Source of the DNA: Ganoderma boninense
Lineage: Eukaryota; Basidiomycota; Agaricomycetes; Polyporales; Polyporaceae
Assembly: GCA_002900995.3 (NCBI GenBank)
Contig: CM035309.1
Location: 1,308,389 to 1,372,388 of the forward strand
Reading direction: 5' to 3'
Length of the DNA stretch: 64,000 nt
The notes beneath the pieces are model-generated. The model had not been told where the DNA came from. It did no database searches and saw only the letters and a list, made by a program, of their open reading frames with translations. A program made the position numbers and the translations under genes. The stretch's first letter is position 1; every line of letters starts with the position of its first letter. Positions 40,205 to 51,849 of the stretch are shown here, one piece after another.

Positions 40205-40222
40205 TTAAAGAAATTAAAGTTG
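40205..40222 (+). promoter_or_regulatory. Paired TTAAAG motif, candidate WOPR-type site
   Basis: Two TTAAAG hexamers lie 3 bp apart; the second extends to TTAAAGTTG. The motif described for Wor1-type WOPR proteins is TTAAAGTTT, so eight of nine bases agree. The site is about 280 bp upstream of the synthase 2 start. A six-base AT-rich motif is common by chance, so the assignment is tentative. Confidence 0.3.
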
Positions 40223-41635
40223 ACGTTATGCTCGGGGTCGGGACAGTGTGCGCCGCCCGCCAGCGCAGCACGGGCGTCGTCCAGGTCACGGCGCAACGAG
40301 TCCGCTTAACCTTAAGCGTAACACGGCAACCCAGACTTCTCGAATTCGAAACAAGCACCCAGCGGCCGAGTTCTCCGTGCGTGGTGGTGGTGCATTTTTG
40401 AGGAGAGGGCGGGAGGCGCAAGACGGACAAAACCAGGGATAGGAGGAGGCGAGACTGGGGGACACTAGTGCGATAGGAACGGAGGGGACTAAAGGATCCA
40501 GTTCCCATGCGCGATGAGATCCCTCAGGCGGGCCACCCTGAAGGAGGCCACGAGCTGGGACGAAAATGGGGAAACAATAGGCAAGGAAAGCGGCAACCCT
40601 TGATGGTGAGACATGACGGCGGAGTGTTTTGTCGGGAGAAATCATTCAGGACAAGACATTCGGTGCCCTGGCGCAAGATAGGCTAGCGATGTTGAAGCCG
40701 ACTTGAAAAGCGAGCACACGTTGCAAGACCAAACCAAATGAGCGCTAGCGGGGGAGGAGGCAATTGTGTTTGCGACTCACGCGTTCCGCCGCGGCGGCCA
40801 CAGAATTTTGGAGGGCATCGGGGAACACTTCTATTTCGAGCAGTGACTCAGAGTCGGATGAACAAAAGCGGAGTGAGTACCGAAGACGTAAGGCCCGGAC
40901 GGGGAAGGCAGGGCAGGGGAGGCGAGAGGATGCTAAGTTCAATTTCGGAAATGTTGAGGGCTGACACGATGGCGATAGCACAGTTCAGCTGAAGGCGAAC
41001 AGAAAGCGAGGAGTATCAAGGGTCATCGGAGACAATACGCGCAGGAGTCGAATGTTTCAGTGACGGATTGGCTGCAAATGCAATGACAATCATCGACACC
41101 CGACAGACACCGACAGTCCTCCTCTCCCACGCCACCCACCCCGCCACAGATCCACCCCCGATCACAACCTCAACTCCGCCCACCCTCTTTGGCGCCCCGC
41201 TCCAAAATTGCTGCGAGAATACAGAGTCCGCCGTGCTCCGCGTGGGCGTGCACTCCGCGACCGCGAGGGGAATGTACTGTACGTTGGAGCTTGGATGCAT
41301 CTGGGCTTGCACCTCTCCTCCACGCCGTCCAACGCCACGGCCTTTAGTGTGCCCTGACCAGCGTCGCGACGACAGCCACAGATCCGCTCTTGTGTCGACG
41401 TTCGGCTCCATCTCATCTCGCTACCTTCTTGCTGGAAAACGCTATTCTCTCACTATCACCAGCTGCAAGAACAATCACACTCCAAGCCCATCCCCATCCT
41501 CCAATCCCCATCTTTCCTCATGCCGCCCCCGACTCAATCTTCGCCCGCTCTGCCCCTCAATGTTCCTCTCGGATCTCGCCCCCCGACAGCTCAATCCACT
41601 CTGTCCACAGCCTCCTCTCCACCACAGTCGGCCCG

Positions 41636-42088
41636 ACCAAACCCGCTCCGAATCCCCATGCTCCGGACATATCGTCCCCTCACGAATTGACGGCGTTTGT
41701 ACGCAGCGGTAATCTCTCCATTACTCCTCTCCCTGTGCTGATCTCTCCGCGACATGTCTCGACGGCCCCCCCCCCCTTGTCCTGCCTCTGCCCCCGCTCT
41801 TCTAGGTCGAATCTCTCCTCGAGCAGCTCGACCAGAAATTCGACGACATGTCCAGCCAGATTCTCGACCGCAGTATGTCCTTATCCTGTGCCCATCGCTG
41901 CCCTAAGAAGATCTCTTGTTAATCTCTCCTCGTCCTTCTTCACAGTGACACAGATGTCAGGCCGTGTCGACGCCCTGGAGGCTTCCATACAAGATATCAT
42001 CAGCAACGATGCTCCCGCTCAGCCACAGCCCCCCAGCCTCCCGCAGTCTCCTCTCCTCACACAAAGGAAGAGCACCGCGAGCAGTTGA
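41636..42088 (+). CDS. HSBP1: HSBP1-like coiled-coil protein (5' end unresolved)
   Basis: HSBP1 is a small trimeric coiled-coil protein known to bind heat-shock factor and to promote WASH complex assembly in animals. Three exons are readable: about 41636-41698, 41806-41872 and 41946-42088. The conserved core is HELTAFVESLLEQL, then FDDMSSQILDRMTQMSGR and VDALEASIQDIISND, followed by a fungal-type Pro/Gln-rich tail of about 30 residues. Heptad hydrophobics are regular. The start is not settled: the frame is open upstream to about 41390 but has no in-frame ATG, so the start codon must sit in a separate upstream exon or an indel hides it. Family assignment is firm; gene length is not. Confidence 0.8.
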   Translation, partial: TKPAPNPHAPDISSPHELTAFVRSGNLSITPLPVLISPRHVSTAPPPLSCLCPRSSRSNLSSSSSTRNSTTCPARFSTAVCPYPVPIAALRRSLVNLSSSFFTVTQMSGRVDALEASIQDIISNDAPAQPQPPSLPQSPLLTQRKSTASS

Positions 42089-44584
42089 GCCGGGCGCCGT
42101 CCCTTGACAGATGGCACTCATACAGTATCCGCAAAGTTGTATGTATCGAATCCTATACCCATATGTTTTCCCTGCATTAGCCATCTGCAAGACCAGACTC
42201 CGAGGGCCCCCATCGCTCCGCGGAACGTCCGCAGCGCGCACTCCACGGTCCTAGAAGTTATTGTAGGGCGGTGCGCGTCCCCTTCCCCCACTCCGGCACC
42301 GAGCAAGGCCCGCACGTCTGGCGCACTCCCACGAGCCGGTGCCCATGCACGGCCCCTCCCACGCGCGAATTCGCCTGAACGTTCCAGCCAGCTGTGGCAA
42401 AGGGGAATGCACGACGGGCGGACGGGCGAGCAAACGCTTCGCTTCGCGTACCTTCTGGACGGGTGCTCGTGCGCCACGACCGGAGATGCAGCTGCTTCCC
42501 TTCTCGCGCCGCCTCATGTCCCCCTCTAGTGGCTTCGCGCTCGGTGCAGTTACAGTGTGCCCCGCCCGTGCAGGTGGCCACGGTCCTTGTCCTCGTCTCG
42601 TCCGCGCCTGGAGCCGCCAACCTGTCGTAACCGCCCGCAGGGCCGAGCGTGCATGCCGGCAGCAGATGCTCAGGCGTCTACCCCGCGCCGGAAGAGGCAG
42701 TCGCCCTGCCGCACGCAGTTTGAATGGGCAGCCGACGACCGCGACGTCGACCCCGTCCGGCGTCGACCCTGTCCGCGAGGCATGCCCGAGGCGCGCTGTG
42801 CCAGTGCCGCGTGCGACGGTCCCGCTCCAGCTCATATCTGCCCACAAAGGCATGTTTATCTCCCACTTATCGAAACCCATCGCACGCAGGGATCGTCTGC
42901 ACGGAACGCGCGTGGGGCAAGCGACGTCGCCCAGCGTCCGGACGTGCATGTCCCGCTCTGAGAGCTGTCCACGTTCCGTCAGTGTTCGGCTCCCCCAGAC
43001 GAGTCTGCTTCTTTGTGGGCGCACACAGCCGTCACGGGGCGCGGGGTATGGAGAAGCGAGACGGCCGAGGGTCGAGGCGGTCGGACGACCTTCCTGCGTG
43101 CGCTCAGGCTCGTCCGCGAGGTGTCGCAGACCTGGCTATAGACGTCTGCTCGGAAGCCTTAGCAGCGCAGAGGCATGTGGTAGGACCCTACTACATACCT
43201 AGGCTTTAGCTAACCATGATTGGGAGTGCCCCTCGACGCCGCCGCAGCATGCGCGAAGTTCTGATTGTCGTCGAACTCGGAGTCGGTCCTAGGCGTTTGT
43301 CTAATTCGTGGCACTGTCAGTTAAGGGGATGTGCATGCTTAGCGCCACACGACCCGATCGCGGTCGCCCTGCGCGCAGCCCCGAGTCTCCAGACCAGAAT
43401 CCCAGGCCCTTCCCGCCGCAGAGCCAAGCTGCGGGCAATCCCGAACACAGGGCTCGCGCCGCGTATCCTCCGCTAACGCACTAGCAGTAATTGTCTCGTG
43501 CACGCGCATACTACTTACATACTCAAAGTGACGCGCTCCTGGATGCGAATGGATGGGAGTCGGTGGCGCCTCTGGGCTGCGATTCGCCGCAAGAACGGCA
43601 TTGACCTCATAGGTACCAATGGTACCACGTACGAATTGAATTGAAGGCGCAGGCACCCATGAAGTCATTAGTGGGACTAAGCGGCTGTGGAGCACCTACT
43701 TCTATGAAATGCTCAGCCATACGGCTAGGTACTGTACAACGTTCACGTCCGAGGCGACCCTCTCGAGCTCGAGCCCCCCCTCGCCCCAAGGACGCAATTG
43801 TCCATGACTTCATCGTTGTCGTGTCCTTTCAATTTGCCTCCGGATCTCGACCATATGTTCGGAGCGATGGAGGCTCTAGCACTAGTGCAGACTCCTATGG
43901 CGTGTCAATGGCGGCTTGACGAGGGGTGCTTGGTTCCGTAGACAATGGCCGACGCTTATGCTACGTTTTGCCATGGGGCCTGAAATGGAAGGAGCCCGAC
44001 TGCATCGTCCAACGTGAACGCTGACCCCGCTGACAGTGCCACCCCGCTCAGACCAGGTCCCCGCGCCGCGTGGTGCATCCCACAGCGAGCGCGATACATT
44101 GGCCCTGGGGCCTTGCACGCGTCCGTCGATCGAAGGGAACACGGGCTTCGCGACGCGAACGGTCCGACAGCAACGAACCCCTCCTCCCCTCTCTCCACCC
44201 CATCCCGTATCCGCAACTCCGTCTCGGGCCGCATCGTTGAAGCTCCAAGCTCCGACGACCATGCATTCTTGACGACGACAATGACACTCGGGGCATACGA
44301 TTGCGAGCTGCGCCCCCAACCCAATGTGAAAAACGTACACAGTGCCCGCACTACAGCACTACTCCATGAATACGCACAATTGTCCGAGTCCGTCGCTTCC
44401 CCCCCCCCTTTCAATCATCCGTCTTTCAATCATCCGTCTTTGTCGTGATCGGGATGGTGTTGCAGTGCGAGCTGATCGTGAATGCTTGGACGGACGTCGA
44501 GCCTATACACCTCGCATCCCATCGCCACCGAGAGCCGGTGGATAGGGCACGACGACCACCTCTCTCTTCATAGCCTCCGATATA
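42089..44584. other. GC-rich intergenic stretch, no supported gene (2.5 kb)
   Basis: Very long overlapping open frames (plus 42339-43202, minus 43024-42251) are present on opposite strands. They are Arg/Ala/Pro-rich without domains, the usual effect of high GC content. I see no convincing gene. Confidence 0.45.
44409..44441. repeat. Tandem repeat, 15 bp x 2
   Basis: The unit TTTCAATCATCCGTC occurs twice in direct succession and is followed by TTT. It adjoins a run of C residues. This is probably a slippage product without function. Confidence 0.8.
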
Positions 44585-46381
44585 TCAGTCCAGCCCCGGA
44601 GCCGACGTCGGCGCCGCGGGAGTCAGGGTGCGGCGGGCTGGCGCCGCAGAGGGCGCACCTCCCCCGAACATGGCGGATATCACGTCTCCGAATGGGTTCG
44701 CCTGCTGGGCGCGCGGCGGGGGGATCGCGAAGTAGAGTTCTGCAATCTCGACGAGTGCCTGGAGCATGGGTGGGTGGAACAGGGAGTGTCAGATGTGGAT
44801 AGATCGCGCGGCACGTAGCGAGGACAGCAGACAGGAGGCAGCGAAGCAGAAAAGAAGCAAAGAGAGAAGAGAAGAGAAGGTGGAGACGGCGAGTCATTGC
44901 TGACTGGCTGTCATCCAGACAAAATCCGAGGCCCGCCCGTCGGAGGCTGCAGCGTTGCATGTCGCACGCGGGCCTTAGACGACCACACTCGTTTATCAGA
45001 TTGTCGAGGACACGACACGGGCAGAAAATGCTGTGGGAGCCGTCAAGGCGATCCATCCGCAGAAGGATGCGGGAGCCGGACAGATCGCAATTAACGCGTA
45101 CAGCCAGGCTGCGAGAGAGCAGACCCGGAACACGACTGCACCCTCGGCTTGACGCCGAGGGGTGCGGTGAAACGCACGACGACAAGCCGAAATCACTCAC
45201 CTTCCGGACTTCCTTGTTCGCGACGTCGCCTCCTCGGCTCTGGTACGTCCCGCAGAGCCGGACCCACGCCTCGCGCAATGCTTTGTTCTTTTCGCCCTGC
45301 GCGCGCTGGCACGTACGTACGGCGAGCTGCGTGAAGTTGACAGCAGGGTCGGTCGTGAACGTAATCTCGTCCTGCTCGCCGTCTGCCGGCTTTCCCACCG
45401 GGATTGGAGTCGGCTGATGTGAGGAGAGCAATGACGGCCGCCGGGAGGTCATCTGAGAGACAAAGTGGACGATGAATGTCCGAGCAGCGAGGATGTTCCC
45501 ATTTTGCAGATATCTGTGAGTCGGTGTATGCCGGCACCGTACGTGATATCTAACGTCGGCGAATGCTTTGAGAAGGACGCAATGCAGAAGCCTCACGGTA
45601 ATGTTCCGCGCAAGGCGAACGCGCCAGCAGGTCCTTCTGGCCCGGCCCATTGGACAAACGCCTCGGCGAGCAAACGGGCACTATCGCGCTTGCCGGCGGC
45701 GAGAAAGTATGGTTCTGCGGCATCAAAGCTGCCCTCTGTATACCGATATGGGATAACGACCAAGGTTCATGAGATCAGGGGAGGTGGAGTATAATCGTAC
45801 ACGTGGCGTACCTTTGTAGAGAAGTTCACCGACGTAATGGTGAAGGTCAGGATCGCCACCTGGATGGGACCCAGCTTTCGCAGACCACCTGAGTACGGTC
45901 ATAGGGAGGGGCTTCCGGTGAATCAGGCTGAGAAGCTTACGCAATAGACTTGTCAATGATGGATTTTCGCCAAGAACCGGATGCACCAGCGAGAGCAATT
46001 AATTGGGTGAGGCGGCCTGGAGTTTGATGTTGAGTAGGGAAGCGAGAGCGAGAAGGTCATGAAGGACAAGGATGGACAGATGAAAGGCACACACGGGGTT
46101 CACGTACCCCGGCTCTCATCGTTGACCGTCTCGCTCTTGTTCTCATACACATCCACGAGGAAAGCGGTGAGGTCTGTACCGCTGCCTTGCTGCCCGCTCT
46201 TGAGAAGCTCCCGGGCGGATTGGAAGAGGACATCTATGGCAGTGTCGTATTGTGCGGACTTGTTGTATCTGGATGCGAATGTCCGAGCCTTCTGATGTGC
46301 TTCGTAAGGCTGGCCGGAGGCGATAAGAGGCAGGATCGCTTCTAGTGCTCGTGAGGATGAGGTTGCTCTTGCAGGTGGCAT
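44585..46381 (-). CDS. GET4: GET4, tail-anchored protein insertion factor
   Basis: GET4 is the alpha-solenoid scaffold of the Get4-Get5 complex that hands tail-anchored proteins from Sgt2 to Get3 for insertion into the ER. Six exons from ATG 46381; exon 1 ends at 46108. Family blocks are SGQPYEAHQKARTFASRYNK, DTAIDVLFQSARELLK, RLTQLIALAGASGSWRK, GDPDLHHYVGELLYKEGSF, AAEPYFLAAGKRDSARLLA, LQNGNILAARTF and FTQLAVRTCQRA. A short Pro/Ala-rich tail follows after NPFGDVISAMFGG. Length is about 330 aa, as expected. It is divergent from ARV1 with 582 bp between the starts. Confidence 0.94.
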
Positions 46382-46963
46382 TGTTACGGCGGAGACGAGC
46401 AAAGGAGCAGGGTCACTATGTCGGATCAGGCTAGTACTGGAGCAGAGCTAGCAGCCGGTGTCGTTTGCCGTACAAGATTACGACGTCGGCGGTGGGATCT
46501 GGGGGAGTGCAAGACTTGTCGGCGATGCCATGGCACGCACTGGCACGCGTCCCGATCAGATCGACAAGACAGGCGCCCACCACACCCCAGAGCGCCCGGC
46601 GGTTAAGTTAACGTTCACCACGACTTTGACGTCCATCCACACGACGCTCCGACTCACCACTCGACACATTCAGCCAGTCGCCCCAGATTCTGACGGCTCG
46701 CAGTACCACAATTTCGAGTCTGTCATTCCTCGAGTCTGATCCTGCCAAGGTTTGAAATCATCACCGCCGCTCTTCAGGAAACAAGACTCAAGTATTTCCG
46801 TGCTGTAGTCCCCAACCTGCCTGGTCGGTCGCCATCATCCTTCCAGAAGCATCAACTCAAAATTACGTCTCAATACCAGCCCTGAAATCTGAATACCTGA
46901 AGCTCTTGTCTCATCTCTCCACCACACCCAGAACGTCGGAAATCTCAGTGAAGGCAGCTTACA
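46382..46963. promoter_or_regulatory. Divergent promoter region GET4 / ARV1
   Basis: The 582 bp between two divergent housekeeping starts contain both promoters. No TATA box or other defined motif was recognised. Confidence 0.45.
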
Positions 46964-48944
46964 ATGCCCATCTGCACGTCTTGTGCAGCTCCGACGCCTT
47001 ATCTCTACACAGTTTACGATTCAGCGTACAATTTTCGTTTGGAACAATGCGTCAGTGGTCTCCGGTTATCCCGGCCTTAATTCTCCTTGTTACTCTAGCA
47101 TCCGAACGCTGATGCTAATCTGACCGCTCCCTTGTCTTGTCTAGACGTCTTGTCGCGCCTTCGCAGACCCTTACGTTGAACATGATGCCCTTACTCTCCT
47201 CCTGGACTTAATATTGCTTAAGCGGGACGTCTATCGTCACCTTCTCTACAATCGTGGACTTGGCGCCCGAAAGGTGGGGAGAAAGTCTCCACCGAACGAC
47301 AGCGGAACTCCCCGCGACCCTGCGCAGACACAACACCACGAACAGTCGGTGCGTCTCGCACGTTGGACGGCCTTTTTACCATGAAAGTCATGTCTGTCCC
47401 CAGGCGCGCTGGTGGCTGATCGTGAAACTCGGTTTTGCCCTGATCTGCGTCGATGCGTGTAAGTCCATCTTCGCTGTTCACCCGTCCTCGAGCACGCTCA
47501 CCTACGTACGCGCGCTCGGGACTCTCCCGTTGTCCCATATGCAGTCATTCGTTGGACACACATTAGTATGTCATGGCGTCCCAGCCCTGTAACCTTCCCT
47601 TCCGCAAGCTGACAGGTGCGATCCCTAGGCTCGAATCACCCAGGCGACCGGTCCCAGATCGCCACCTGGAACCGAGCAGCCCTCGAGGGCTTCATCCATA
47701 TCCTCGTGGGATGTCTTTTTGGTACGTCCCCGGGCCTTTACTGTCCCTGCTGTTCTCCTCTGCATCGGGAATTAAGGCACACCTCTGACCGGGCCAATGC
47801 CACTGCAGAAACTGCCGCATTCCATGCTGGCGTCGTGCTCGCCTGCTATCTCGTCCTCGAGCTGCTTCCGTCACCGGCGCGCTCCGCCCCAGTGTCTGGA
47901 ATTCGAGAACAGTTCAGGTATGTGCTCGAGGATACCCGGCCAGCTTCCTTTGTTCTTCTGTCTTCTCCCGTGCCCCGTTGTGCCTTCCTTCTCCCTCGCC
48001 CAAGTCCTCCTCCATTCCGGAGTTGGATTATTAAACCACGAGGGCGATTGTACGTCTTCGAACCACCGAGACGCATGAGACCCTGGCGCTTTGCAGGGCC
48101 GGTCGTCAAACTCAAACTCCCTTCCACCCTTCTCTGTAAACGTTATCCGACTCCGAATTCCTAATTTGGCCTCCCCATCCTATGCCGTGTGCCCTCTCGT
48201 CATCCCGTTACTGACCGCCTCCTTCCCCTCCTCCTCCGCTGCATCTTTGCCTGGCTCCCCTCCCCCGGGACGTCCCCATGATCCGGTGGGGTGGCGTCCC
48301 CGTTCACATGCCCATCGCCGCCGGCGCCAGGTTCTCCCACATCCCGCTAACGCTCTTCTACTCGTCTCTCACCAAGCTCTTCCTCCTCTTCTGTCTGTCC
48401 ATCTGGCGCCCGGACGTCGCCGCGAGCACGCATCGCGACGCAGACCCACTGACACCCCTTCATCCGAGCGCGGCGGCATTCCCACACACCCTCGTCGCCC
48501 GCGCTCTCGCCCTCCTCGACGAAGACACGCTCGATCGCGAGTGGGTCGTCCGGAACGTTCTGGGTGGCATGGCCGCCGGCTTCGGTCTTCGAGGTGTGTA
48601 TGTGATCACGATCACCTCCCTTCGCCCCTTCCCCACCGATCCCTGCATACCCACAGCGAAAGCCCCCGGTTTAATCACCGGCGGCGCAGGCTCAGAGCGT
48701 CTTCGCGCGTGCTTTATGGGTTCTGGAATGCGGATTTTTCTGATTGTGGTGCTGACGGGGCTTTGCTGACCCTTGCGCCACAGTGGTCCTCGACTGCCAT
48801 CCCGTTTTTACGACGATGATCATCCTCGTCGGGTGGCTCGTAAAGACTGCGGTCGCGAACCTTGTCAGCGGATGGGTGGGCATGGGGCTCGGCGGAGATG
48901 ACAAGGCCGCCGGTGAGATGTGGTTGGCGTACAGTATACCGTGA
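46964..48944 (+). CDS. ARV1: ARV1, ER lipid homeostasis protein
   Basis: ARV1 is an ER membrane protein needed for sterol and sphingolipid homeostasis and GPI-anchor synthesis. Exon 1 (46964-47050) and exon 2 (47145-47348) give the ARV1 homology domain: MPICTSCAAPTPYLYTVYD, then RLEQCTSCRAFADPYVEHD, with two C-x2-C zinc pairs. Later exons supply membrane segments: WWLIVKLGFALICVDA, EGFIHILVGCLF, FHAGVVLACYLVLELL, IPLTLFYSSLTKLF, and MIILVGWLVKTAVANL close to the C-terminus. The last exon ends MWLAYSIP before TGA at 48944. The part from 47920 to 48300 is hard to splice and may include a long intron. Its 3' end meets that of TSC13 165 bp away. Confidence 0.92.
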
Positions 48945-49109
48945 GCTGTCATTAGGCTTTCACAAAGGCGTGCATTTTCGGGACAATATACGACGAGCTT
49001 AGGAGACAGGAACTGTGGGGTATTGAACGCCGGAATGAAAACGCGCAACTGTCCCCGAGCGACATCCATACGATACAGCACGCGCTGGGAGTAATTGTGA
49101 TGTGCGAGG

Positions 49110-50399
49110 CTAAAGAATGAAGGGGAATATGGCCTTCCTGTTCCGCGGGTACTCCTTGCCGAATTCCTTCTTATAGTTCCTGTGCTTTTTGAGTGCCCAG
49201 ACGGTCATTTGGTAGACAGATACGACCAAGAAGATGCCAGCTAAGGCCACCATCAGCCACCGTCTCGGCGCCGAGTAATGGGGGCTGAATGGGCGAACTC
49301 ACCAGCATAGCTCCCAGTCATGACGGTAACGGCAGTCCACGCCATCGTTTCGAAGAAATAATTCGGGCACGACACGAGTCGAAAGCCGTAGCCCATGGGT
49401 ATCGCTCGTTTGGTGGTACCTTCCGGGCGCAGATTGCGGAGCGTAATGTGGGTGCTCAGGTTGGAGAACTCGGCGAACTGCGAATATCTCCGGTCAGATA
49501 CTGATTTCGGAGCTCAAAACAGAAGACCCCTCACCACGAAGGCCGCAAGGCAGGACCAGAGGAACGTCGGGTCCTCCCGAATGGTGCCACGGATCCAAGG
49601 CGAGTTAGCGGCGAATGTGGGGCTGTAAATAGACCACGCGAGGAGCACACCGGAGAGGAGGTGGTAGTGTGCGGAGCTGGCGAGAACGACGCGTCAAACG
49701 CGTTCTAGGGTGGCCAAGAGAGAACAACGCACTTCTTGAAGATGTTACGCAGCGGCATGGTACCATGCGAGAAACGGTGGACCAAAACGGTCTCCAGCTC
49801 TCGTTTTGCAAAGTGTGCAAGGACAGCCGCATATACGTACCTGGGCGGGATCGTAGGTCAATAAGCACTCTACGAGTGGGTATGATCGGTCGCTCACTTT
49901 TGCAACACACTGTGCTGAACTGCACCGCCGAAGAATATTTTGGGGAAGTGGTAAAACAGAGGGTGGATGATAAGTGGACCAGCCCTGAGAGCAGGTAAGC
50001 ACAAGGCGTGTGGATGGGGTAGATATTCGTGCCAGACCATAAGTAACTCACGTATTCGACGAGGAACACGGTCCTCCATGCAACTTGAGGACCGAGGTCC
50101 TTAACGGACACCTCCGCCCCCTCTGCTACGCCTGCGTCTTTCAAGGTGGCTTCGTCGGAAAGCGCCTTGTTCTCGCCTTTGAGCGAGAGCTTCTGACGTG
50201 CGACATAGAACTACGTGGCATATATGAGTAGACATACGTACCAGATCTAACTCAGAGGTACCTTGGAGCTTTTTGCCGCAATGGCTTTCTTCAGGTCAAG
50301 GACGGTGAGCTGGTCATACGGCTTGTCCAAAGTGACAGAGGTCGGGAGATTGCGAGTAATGGACGTTTTCTTAGCCACTGAGAGTTGAACAGAGACCAT
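49110..50399 (-). CDS. TSC13: Very-long-chain enoyl-CoA reductase TSC13
   Basis: TSC13 catalyses the last step of each very-long-chain fatty acid elongation cycle in the ER (trans-2-enoyl-CoA reduction with NADPH) and feeds sphingolipid synthesis. It begins at ATG 50399. The N-terminal ubiquitin-like domain ends in LKDAGVAEGAEVSVKDLG. Membrane and reductase blocks follow: AWRTVFLVEYAGPLIIHP, ETVLVHRFSHGTMPLRNIFK, HYHLLSGVLLAW, EFSNLSTHITLRNLR, GYGFRLVSCPNYFFETMAW. The end is MTVWALKKHRNYKKEFG ... IFPFIL, typical of the steroid 5-alpha-reductase family C-terminal domain. About seven exons. The start is 251 bp from that of the divergent ICT1-type gene. Confidence 0.94.
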
Positions 50400-50650
50400 G
50401 ATGAGCTTCAAGGAGGATTGTTGAGATTGAGACTCGAGCAGCAGACGCGTCTGGACAACGCTAGGATGCACGACGTCACGGTCGACTGCGCCGCCAACGG
50501 CCACGAAGCGCTGGTCAAGGGCACTACTTCCTTAAAAGGTATGTTTTGCAACATAAGATCCCTCCGACATTTTCGGAGACGTGGATGGCTGGAGCCAGCC
50601 ACGCTTCTCCTCCTGCCCAGCAGTGGCCTCTGGCTAGTTGTTTCAGCCTA
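50400..50650. promoter_or_regulatory. Short bidirectional promoter TSC13 / ICT1-type gene
   Basis: 251 bp separate the two divergent ATGs, so the genes must share promoter sequence. No TATA box was identified. Confidence 0.5.
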
Positions 50651-51466
50651 ATGTCTCATACATTTACTCTCTTACTGTCCTTGCCTCGACGACCCTTTCA
50701 CTCAGCCAGACAATGGCCGTTGAAGACCCCAACACCACTGCCTCTGCAAAGCTTGCCTCGGAATCGGAGAAGCCTACATTCTGGTCATGACGTGCTGCCT
50801 ACTCCTCCCCCGATACACGCTCTTGAAAATGCTGAGGAGAGTGCACGAGCGAGATCGTGGATTGAAAAGTTCAGAACGCGAGAAATTCCCAAGAGTGTCG
50901 TCGAGTTCACATATTCGCGGAGCTCGGGGCCTGGCGGACAGGTATGTCATATATGACCTTCGTCCCGTCATTCGATGGAGCAGACCATCCGATACGGCGC
51001 AGAATGTGAATAAAGTCAACACCAAAGCCACCCTGCGCTGTCCAATCGATGCGCCGTGGATACCTCCATGGGCACGCGATCACATTAAGAAGACAGTGAG
51101 TGTCTTCACGTTCCTCAAAGTCGCCACGTCCTGAACCTGCTCAATGTAGCCCGCATATGCATCATCATCGCAATCCATACTTTTGACATCCACTGTGTTC
51201 CGATCTCAGGCCCAGAACGTCCAAGATTGCCTGACCAAGGTGCGTCCCCCTACTCCAATACCTGATAATAGCTTCTGACGAACTGTGATCAGTTGCATGC
51301 CCTCGTAATCTCCTCTGCCTCTTCGGGCTTGATCAATGAACCCTCGCAAGAGCAAAAAGATCGTGTTCGTAAGCTTGAGAAAGCCGAGAAAGCACGCAGA
51401 CGACTGGACAAGGACAAACGCAGGGATGTAAAGCGTAGTCGTTCTCACAAAGGCGAATGGGATTGA
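50651..51466 (+). CDS. Mitochondrial peptidyl-tRNA hydrolase / release-factor-like protein (ICT1 type)
   Basis: This is a small protein of the ICT1/MRPL58 (class I release factor domain) group, which hydrolyses peptidyl-tRNA on stalled mitochondrial ribosomes. Four exons in perfect phase (50651-50941, 51003-51095, 51150-51239, 51293-51466) give 215 aa. The N-terminus is basic and Ser/Leu/Pro/Arg-rich, as for mitochondrial import. The catalytic loop is SRSSGPGGQNVNKVNTK, with the GGQ motif interrupted by intron 1 directly after Gln. The C-terminal helix is strongly basic (KLEKAEKARRRLDKDK, then KRSRSHKGEWD), as required for ribosome entry. No codon-recognition domain is present, so it is not a canonical release factor. 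Confidence 0.94.
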
Positions 51467-51849
51467 ATCAACCGATCTCAGTTACTGCATACCACATTCA
51501 TGTCGTTCAGGACGACCTCTTTAACTGCCATGGTCTCGCAGCGACGCAAGATGGACCATTCGACGAGCAATTGGCTCAGGCTACACACCCAGCTCCTTGG
51601 TTGGTTGATCGACAGTGCCGCTGGACATGCTCGGGCGTATGTACATAGGTCAATGCCGTCCCTGGGGAGACGTACAATCTGCTCATGCCATTGTCTGATC
51701 ACGCCGTTCTCATCGCTGCGGAACTTGTTCGCACAAGTCAAGCTTGACCTCGAAGCATTCCGTCCTCGAATATGTTGACATACGATCTTCTTAATTTTAG
51801 CCTTTAGCTCCATTCAAGCCACCCGTAATGAAGTGATCGCAAGCCCGCT

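Larger units (their letters stand above)
39928..41635. other. Intergenic, promoter of terpene synthase 2 and 5' flank of HSBP1-like gene
   Basis: No supported gene other than the regulatory sites listed separately. A minus frame near 40860-40745 ends at a good donor (GAACGC/GTGAGT) but has no ATG. The part 41400-41635 is open in the HSBP1 frame without an in-frame ATG. Confidence 0.45.

Noticed and set aside
41761..41777. Poly-C run as a regulatory element
   Set aside because: It lies inside an intron of the HSBP1-like gene and is more simply a slippage tract.
42251..43202. Two long open frames (257 and 287 aa) on opposite strands
   Set aside because: They overlap almost completely, are Arg/Ala/Pro-rich and have no motif; high GC content explains both.
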